A stretch of DNA of 64,000 nucleotides from an uncultured Lentisphaeria bacterium (lineage in GTDB: Bacteria > Verrucomicrobiota > Lentisphaeria > Victivallales > Victivallaceae), in NCBI GenBank assembly GCA_937888615.1, contig CALABZ010000133.1:19383-83382 (forward strand). Reading direction: 5' to 3'. A program made the translations under genes and the position numbers. This document shows positions 58,877-64,000 of this stretch, one piece after another (within the stretch, counting starts at the first letter, position 1; the number at the start of each line of letters is the position of its first letter). Below the pieces are notes generated by a model. That model saw only the letters and a program-made list of their open reading frames with translations. It had not been told where the DNA came from and made no database searches.

Positions 58877-60089
58877 TGATAACCTCCCGGTAAAAATTGC
58901 ACAAGGTGGCGGCGATGATTTTCCAGTCGTATTTGAGTTCGATTTCGCGGGCGGCGTTCTCGCAGATGGTGCTGTTGCGGTCCGGGGAGCGGTCGTAAGC
59001 CGCCACCAACGAATCGAGACTGCCAGGGGTGAATTTGAGGCCGGTAACGCCGTCTTCGACCAGCTTGCCCAGTCCGCCGACATTGGAGGCGATGACCGGC
59101 AGTCCGGCGCTCCAGGCTTCCAGCACTACGATTCCGAACGGTTCATGCTGGGAGGGCAAAATGAAACGGTCGGCTTGCATATATGCCGCCGGGAGCCGTT
59201 CATCATCGGGCGGCATGCCGGGAATGATCGTGACCATTTCATCAAGTCCGTTGCGCCGGATTTCGCGGCGTAGCTGTTCGTAATACCAGTCCGAGGTGGG
59301 CGGCCCGATCATCAGCAGATGGACGGCGTCGCCGCGCAATTTCAGGAATTCGAGCAGTTTCAACAGCAGCATTTGATTTTTCTGGTAATCGATGCGGGAA
59401 ATATTCAGGAGGAGACGGGAATCGGGGGCAAGATTCAGTTCGCGCCGCCAGTCGAACCCGACTTTGCGGTTGAAGTTTTCGGGAGTCACGCCATTGGGGA
59501 GGAAACAGATTTTCTTGTCGGGGAAATGTGCTTTAAGTTCGTCGAATTCATTTTCACCCACGCAGATAATTGCGGCGGCCATGCCGAGGGCGTCACGCCG
59601 CATTCCGGCCAGTCGTTCGATCAGTCCGCCGTAGGGGATGGTATGGCGCAAGGGGCGCGTCAGTTCCTCCATTTCTTGTTTCGGCACGTCGAAACATCCG
59701 CCATGCAGCGAAAGCACCAGCGGAATTCCGGCTTTTTCCGCACAGCGGGCGGACAATTCGGCCAGCCGTCCGAGGTTGTGACAGTGGATCAGGTCGACTG
59801 GATGGGCGGACAGGTATTTTTCGAGTTCCGGCACCCAGGGGTTGCCGCCTTTCTTGTCGAGGCTCCGCTTCTGGGCGGGCGACAGCGGAAAGTATGGATA
59901 ACGGTAATCGAAACGACGAACGATACTGCCGTTGAATTCTTCCTCCGGAACCGGGTCCAGCGCCTTTGTCGCCAGGATCTCTGCGGGGTTTTCGGTCTGG
60001 TTCAGAATCCGTGAAATATTTGAAACCACATTTTCCGTTCCCCCCCATTCCCGGGCGGTAAAACGGCGAATGACCTGAGCTGTTCTCAT
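58869..60089 (-). CDS. Glycosyltransferase family 4
   Basis: 406 residues, GT-B fold. R-E-W-G-G-T-E-N-V-V-S-N-I (residues 13-25) is the N-terminal glycine-rich acceptor loop, N-I-S-R-I-D-Y-Q-K-N-Q starts the donor domain, and E-P-F-G-I-V-V-L-E-A-W-S-A-G-L-P-V-I-A-S-N-V-G-G is the donor-binding motif. It overlaps the GT2 start by 4 bases and the next GT4 gene by 8. Sugar specificity unknown. Confidence 0.9.
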   Translation of the reverse strand: MRTAQVIRRFTAREWGGTENVVSNISRILNQTENPAEILATKALDPVPEEEFNGSIVRRFDYRYPYFPLSPAQKRSLDKKGGNPWVPELEKYLSAHPVDLIHCHNLGRLAELSARCAEKAGIPLVLSLHGGCFDVPKQEMEELTRPLRHTIPYGGLIERLAGMRRDALGMAAAIICVGENEFDELKAHFPDKKICFLPNGVTPENFNRKVGFDWRRELNLAPDSRLLLNISRIDYQKNQMLLLKLLEFLKLRGDAVHLLMIGPPTSDWYYEQLRREIRRNGLDEMVTIIPGMPPDDERLPAAYMQADRFILPSQHEPFGIVVLEAWSAGLPVIASNVGGLGKLVEDGVTGLKFTPGSLDSLVAAYDRSPDRNSTICENAAREIELKYDWKIIAATLCNFYREVING

Positions 60090-60937
60090 GCCCCTTTGTT
60101 CTCCTTGTAGTAATCGCTTTCGCCCCGGTATGCGGAAACGCGCTGGGACCAGCGGTAACGCAATCCCCGCGACAGTTGTCCGGGTTCTCCGGAGCGAAGC
60201 ATGAATATAATATCACGAAGCATTTCCATGCCTGTCGCGACAATAAACCGTGCCCATGAAGGCCTGCTTCGGTACAGTCGACCGTTGGCCTGTCCCTCAT
60301 TGTAAAAACGTTTCCGCAGTTGCGCGTCCGGGTAATTGTGGGAGTGTTCCACCCGGGCTTCCGGCACGTAAACGATTTTCAGCCCGGCCCGGCGCAGCCG
60401 CAGTGACCAGTCGATGTCCTCCGAATACTGGAATGCCGGGTCGAACGGAAATTCGAGTGCTGTTTTGCGCCGACAGCCGGACGACACCAGCGAAAACATG
60501 TATTCCCAACTTGCCGCCACCGTGCCGTCGCCGAAAGCCCGGAGGTTATCCTTGCGCACCAGCACGAACGCATCCGGACGCGGGAGCTGGTTGCCGTAAA
60601 CGGCTCCGACTGCGGGATCGGCCAGCGGCGCGGTCAGTTTTTCGATATAATCGTCGCCCAGCGGAACGGCGTCGGAATTGTTAAAAATGATCCATTCGCC
60701 GGTGGCTTCGGCGATCGCCCGGTTCAGCGTGCGTGGGGGATTGTACGGCTTGCCGTCATGCGGGACCATTCGCACTTGCGGAAATTCGCGGATGATCGAT
60801 GCTGTGCCATCGGTCGAAGCGTCATCGAAACTGAGCAACTCGAGTTCAGCGGCGGTTTTCTGGGCGCATAACGCGGCCAGCGTCCGGCGAATAATGTTTT
60901 CATCATTGTGGGAACGGATGATTACACTGATTTTCAT
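60086..60937 (-). CDS. Glycosyltransferase family 2
   Basis: 283 residues. S-V-I-I-R-S-H-N-D-E-N-I-I opens the GT-A fold, F-D-D-A-S-T-D-G follows, and the metal motif is near N-N-S-D-A-V-P. A later S-E-D-I-D-W-S-L-R-L-R is the catalytic E-D region. It resembles rhamnosyl/mannosyl-type GT2 enzymes, but the sugar cannot be read from sequence. It overlaps flanking genes by 4 bases on each side, so is translated within the operon. Confidence 0.9.
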   Translation of the reverse strand: MKISVIIRSHNDENIIRRTLAALCAQKTAAELELLSFDDASTDGTASIIREFPQVRMVPHDGKPYNPPRTLNRAIAEATGEWIIFNNSDAVPLGDDYIEKLTAPLADPAVGAVYGNQLPRPDAFVLVRKDNLRAFGDGTVAASWEYMFSLVSSGCRRKTALEFPFDPAFQYSEDIDWSLRLRRAGLKIVYVPEARVEHSHNYPDAQLRKRFYNEGQANGRLYRSRPSWARFIVATGMEMLRDIIFMLRSGEPGQLSRGLRYRWSQRVSAYRGESDYYKENKGA

Positions 60938-62094
60938 GCACCGGAGTCCCTCAGGTCTTCCGCTTCGCGGCGCATCAGGCGGAAAAAATCCGCAATTGAT
61001 TCCGGCACGAAGGGCGGTTGGCGTTCCGACAGGAGCGCGGCGGTTGAATCCTTGTCGTCGGGGGTATAGCCGTGCATGCCGGGGATCGGCTTGCCGGACA
61101 TGTCCGACGGCACCAGTTGAATGCCCGGATCGAGCAGGAAAATTTCATCCCCGTAGCTGTTGTCGGCGAAATCGATGTTCAATTGTTGTTTTTCGGCTTT
61201 ATCGAGCCAGTGTCCGGGGGCTTTTTCGACTCTGGCCATTAATTCGTTGCGGGCGTCGGGGTTCAGTACCCACAGGCGCAACATGGTGGAGTCATAACAG
61301 GCGATATAGTCTGTGCCGAAACGGTAGGGAGGGCATTCCAATAGTGATTTCAGGTCTACCGTGCCGCTTCGCGGAGTCATTCCGTGGTCGGATATCAGGT
61401 AAAACGCCACATCGTCGGCGTGTTCGTGCGCGGTGTCCAGAAGTTTCCCGACTTTGTCGGCATAGGTGGTGAATATCTCCGCTACCACTCCGGGTTCATG
61501 CACATGGAAATGAAGCATGGCATCAATTTCGGCGGTGTAAATGAAATAAAACGTATATTTCTCTTCTTTAATCAGCGCCATCGCTTCCCGCAGGTTTTCA
61601 TCGTCGCTTTGGCGCCAATCGGAAATGTGAAAGGACACTCCGGCCTCCGTCAGCATATCCCGGAGGTTTTGGGCCGGGGCCAGGCCGCCGGCCGCGTAAA
61701 TATCCACTTTCTCGCAATAGTCGAAATACGGAAGCCTTTTGTAAGGCACCCGGTAGAGATTGAAGTATCCGTTGAAGTTTTTCCATTTCGCGATCAGCTT
61801 GCCGAGCCGGTGACGGATTCGGTGGTTGTCGAAAATGAACGCCGGATGAAAAAAAGGATGCAGGTATTTGAAAAACGAAAACGGACTTTTCCCGGTCCGT
61901 TGAAAAAAACTGAAATGTCCGTGAACGGTCGGCGGTTCTCCGCTTAAAATGGTGGGGACCGCTGCCGACGAATACCCGAATTGGGTCCGCGCCGGATAAC
62001 GGTACGGCAAACGGTCACGCATGAAATTGTAATTTTCAGCCAACTCGTAACCGAGAGCGTCCGAAAATAGAAAAATTTTCAGCTTCTTCACCAT
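60934..62094 (-). CDS. Alkaline phosphatase-superfamily phosphodiesterase/transferase-like protein
   Basis: 386 residues, no signal peptide. The metal ligands of the type I phosphodiesterase/sulfatase fold can be traced: Asp12 (L-F-S-D-A-L-G), a Ser nucleophile candidate in G-Y-S-S-A-A-V-P-T-I-L-S-G, then D-A-M-L-H, I-S-D-H-G-M and H-G-Y-T-P. Such proteins hydrolyse or transfer phosphate diesters, and within polysaccharide clusters may process a phosphorylated glycan intermediate. The substrate is unknown. It is immediately downstream of its own promoter and starts the glycosyltransferase set. Confidence 0.82.
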   Translation of the reverse strand: MVKKLKIFLFSDALGYELAENYNFMRDRLPYRYPARTQFGYSSAAVPTILSGEPPTVHGHFSFFQRTGKSPFSFFKYLHPFFHPAFIFDNHRIRHRLGKLIAKWKNFNGYFNLYRVPYKRLPYFDYCEKVDIYAAGGLAPAQNLRDMLTEAGVSFHISDWRQSDDENLREAMALIKEEKYTFYFIYTAEIDAMLHFHVHEPGVVAEIFTTYADKVGKLLDTAHEHADDVAFYLISDHGMTPRSGTVDLKSLLECPPYRFGTDYIACYDSTMLRLWVLNPDARNELMARVEKAPGHWLDKAEKQQLNIDFADNSYGDEIFLLDPGIQLVPSDMSGKPIPGMHGYTPDDKDSTAALLSERQPPFVPESIADFFRLMRREAEDLRDSGA

Positions 62095-62122
62095 AGCGAC
62101 CCCTTTTTTATCAAGTGGAGCT

Positions 62123-62151
62123 AGTATACACTAAAATGTTTGCCTTTGCAA
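62123..62151 (-). promoter_or_regulatory. Strong promoter-like site for the phosphodiesterase-glycosyltransferase genes
   Basis: Minus strand: -35 TTGCAA (62146-62151), exactly 17-base spacer, -10 TATACT (62123-62128) within TGTATACTAG. It lies 29 bp before ATG 62094 and inside the only non-overlapping junction of the cluster, so it can drive these genes independently of the exosortase. Confidence 0.6.
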
Positions 62152-62188
62152 CATATGATGGAACGTGTATCGCTGATTTTCAATGAAA

Positions 62189-63295
62189 TTATTGTTTTCT
62201 CTGCGATTTCAAGTTCAAGCTTGAGGGAATTGCGTTCAGGAATACTGCCATCCGGGCTTGTGAAACCGTCAGGGTCTGTTCCGTGACCGGAGTTGAAATC
62301 TGATAGGTCATCCACTTCTTATTCGGTTTCCACGCCCGGCGGAATCCGAGAAAGTTGCTGGTGGAGAAGTCTTCATTGCTGTACCAGACCACGACGAGTT
62401 CAGTGCCGTTTCCCGTCAATGCCTGAATTTCATTTACCGTGATCATGGCTCCGTGAATATCGTATTCCACCGGATATTCCGCCAGTATAGTGGCCCCGGT
62501 CGTCCTGAGACAGTGGCTGGCGGGGTGGATCTCGTGAATGTCGTCGCCGCACTCCACCGCCAGCACGCCGAAAGACGTGATGTCATTGGCGAAAGAATAC
62601 TGCTCCACCTTGCTGTGAGCGAAAAAACGCCGCGTTGCTTTGCTTACATCCTGCCTGCGCCCCAGGTAATCTTTAAAATGCAGTTGCAAATCCAGCAGAA
62701 ACGGCCGGGAGCGGATGTTCATATCCCGCGACTGGAGCAACAGCACCAATCCGCCGGCCATCACCAGGAGAAAACACAGTGTTCCGCGCCGCACGATCAG
62801 GCGCCGGTTGAAGGAATCCCAGATGATCAGGCTGCCGGCGGCAATGAATTTGGCGGTCAGCGCCGTCGAGGTCTGGACTTTCAGGAAGTAACTGATCCAA
62901 TAAGTGGTGCTGGTACAGCCCAGTGCCAGGATCAGGAATGAACCGATCAGGCAATACGCACTGCGCCAGCCGAACAGGAACCAGAACGAACTCCACCAGA
63001 ATCCCACCGCCCCCATGATCACCAGCGCATTGATGTCGTAACGGAATTTACACAGCAGCATCATGGCGGCAAACAATCCCAGCGGCGTCAGAGCGAAAAG
63101 ATCAAGCTTATTCTTGCGGAATGAATAGACTTTGCCGAGTTGGAAGCCGCCGTTCACCAAAAACAGCAACAGAAAAATCCAGTCCCAGCGGTCCAGCGGC
63201 GAGTAGCGCCAGGCGTTGCACATATAGGGGAGGCTCAGCAGGAATGGAATTCCGCAAAGCATGGCCGGGATATATCTCAGCAGAAGCAGAATCAT
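62189..63295 (-). CDS. Exosortase-associated EpsI-like protein with N-terminal membrane domain
   Basis: 368 residues from ATG 63295, which overlaps the exosortase stop (ATGA). About six helices fill residues 1-200. The C-terminal periplasmic 160 residues resemble EpsI (DUF3485): E-I-H-P-A-S-H-C-L matches the conserved H-x-P-x-x-C motif, and V-V-V-W-Y-S-N matches the V-x-Y-W-Y strand. EpsI proteins accompany exosortases in exopolysaccharide loci; their biochemical role is unsettled. The direct genetic coupling strengthens this assignment. Confidence 0.75.
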   Translation of the reverse strand: MILLLLRYIPAMLCGIPFLLSLPYMCNAWRYSPLDRWDWIFLLLFLVNGGFQLGKVYSFRKNKLDLFALTPLGLFAAMMLLCKFRYDINALVIMGAVGFWWSSFWFLFGWRSAYCLIGSFLILALGCTSTTYWISYFLKVQTSTALTAKFIAAGSLIIWDSFNRRLIVRRGTLCFLLVMAGGLVLLLQSRDMNIRSRPFLLDLQLHFKDYLGRRQDVSKATRRFFAHSKVEQYSFANDITSFGVLAVECGDDIHEIHPASHCLRTTGATILAEYPVEYDIHGAMITVNEIQALTGNGTELVVVWYSNEDFSTSNFLGFRRAWKPNKKWMTYQISTPVTEQTLTVSQARMAVFLNAIPSSLNLKSQRKQ

Positions 63296-64000
63296 GGGCT
63301 TTTTCCGTTGTTCCCGGGTTGTGGTCCTGACTCGGGAAGGAAAAGCCCCGTTCCGTAGATTAGCGTCAGTGCCAGTACCAGTTGGAAATAACCGAGCCCG
63401 ATGTGCCAAGCCCCGACCAGTACCGATTCGCCCACCGCGTTATACAGCAGGACGATCAGGATAATCCGCATCGCGTTCGAAAAAATAATGGCCGGTAACA
63501 GAAACAGATAATGGACCATTTTCCAGGCAAACCTCCGGTGCCCCGACTGTACCAGCAGATAAGCCACCAGCAGCATGGCTTCGAGCTGCTGGATGCCGCT
63601 GCAGGCGTCGGTGATGGCGATATCCTGGCCTCCGACCTGAATGGTGGTCAGGTAACTGGAAACTTCCACACCGAACAATTGCAGCAGCCATACCGAAATC
63701 GCTGTCGAACTTAGCCGCAGCGGATAACTGAAAAAAAGCAATAGTTGTTCCCGGAGCGGAATGACGAAAATAAAAATAAATATCGGCATAAACATCCATC
63801 CCGCGCTCTGCCATCCGTAAAACCAGCAGATGCCGGCCAGGAAAAAAAGCAGCAGTACCAGGTTTATGCCCGCGGGTTTCTGCATGATTCCGGGGAGCAG
63901 CATCAACCCGATTCCGGACGCCAGCAGGAGCCATGCGGCGGCTTTGCCGTAAATGGTCACGGGGAGCCGCTGCCGCGAGATGGTTTTGAAAGACTGGACG
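63292..64000 (-). CDS. Exosortase (5' end outside window)
   Basis: The frame continues past the window edge; GTG 63960 is probably internal, since the first helices and the usual tryptophan-rich N-terminus of exosortases are missing. At least 235 residues are present with about six helices. The full catalytic set is visible: Cys in I-T-D-A-C-S-G-I, Arg in F-S-N-A-M-R-I-I-L-I-V and His in G-A-W-H-I-G-L-G-Y. Exosortases are membrane proteases/transpeptidases that process C-terminal sorting signals (PEP-CTERM type), often in organisms making extracellular polysaccharide. No substrate with such a tail is encoded in this window. Confidence 0.9.
   Translation of the reverse strand, partial: VQSFKTISRQRLPVTIYGKAAAWLLLASGIGLMLLPGIMQKPAGINLVLLLFFLAGICWFYGWQSAGWMFMPIFIFIFVIPLREQLLLFFSYPLRLSSTAISVWLLQLFGVEVSSYLTTIQVGGQDIAITDACSGIQQLEAMLLVAYLLVQSGHRRFAWKMVHYLFLLPAIIFSNAMRIILIVLLYNAVGESVLVGAWHIGLGYFQLVLALTLIYGTGLFLPESGPQPGNNGKSP

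Overview
The window looks like the chromosome of a Gram-negative member of the PVC group, most likely Lentisphaerota (Victivallis-like). The evidence is the lipopolysaccharide machinery (LptD, HldD, an LptF/G permease) together with a LacI-type regulator, a short prepilin-like protein ([12 protein letters not shown] helix, LPAL-NKAR) and a secreted glycosidase in a row, an arrangement common in that phylum. This assignment is an inference; there is no rRNA marker. I found no rRNA or tRNA genes, CRISPR array or intact insertion sequence.

Layout. 1-3353: carbohydrate cassette (regulator end, pseudopilin, glycosidase-like protein). 3382-9982 (minus): alcohol dehydrogenase-like protein, LptD, HldD, RsmB. 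10185-11687 (minus): membrane channel-like protein. 11688-12514: long AT-rich gap with a candidate small RNA. 12515-16898: MoxR / DUF58 / transglutaminase operon. 16898-17140: TA-flanked inverted-repeat element. 17246-18334: LPS permease. 18415-21348: phage portal, a small protein and terminase, set without other phage genes between housekeeping genes. 21355-25260 (minus): uracil-DNA glycosylase, epimerase, phosphatidylserine synthase and decarboxylase, DUF2062. 25709-30283: membrane protein, then TsaE, ThiL, leucine-rich lipoprotein and aminotransferase on the minus strand.

30654-64000 is largely an extracellular polysaccharide region with its own signalling genes. A 1577-residue hybrid histidine kinase precedes a single STAS protein, which leads directly into a polysaccharide operon (phosphoglycosyl transferase, an odd nucleotidyltransferase/pseudo-transferase fusion, chain-length protein, export lipoprotein, polymerase, pyruvyl transferase). 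A GH9 glycanase, a lipoprotein and a glycosyltransferase follow. Then come an HPt protein and a REC-PP2C-RsbW-like protein, a flippase and two further glycosyltransferase operons, the last containing an exosortase and an EpsI-like protein.

The most interesting proposals are: (1) a phosphorelay plus partner-switching circuit controlling polysaccharide, analogous to SypA/SypE; (2) an enzyme-dead phosphoglycosyl transferase fused to a nucleotidyltransferase-like half beside an active one; (3) an orphan portal/terminase packaging module; (4) a roughly 95-nt hairpin small RNA with two CUCCUC motifs in its loop; and (5) a 243-bp TA-flanked miniature element that supplies the stop codon of the gene before it.
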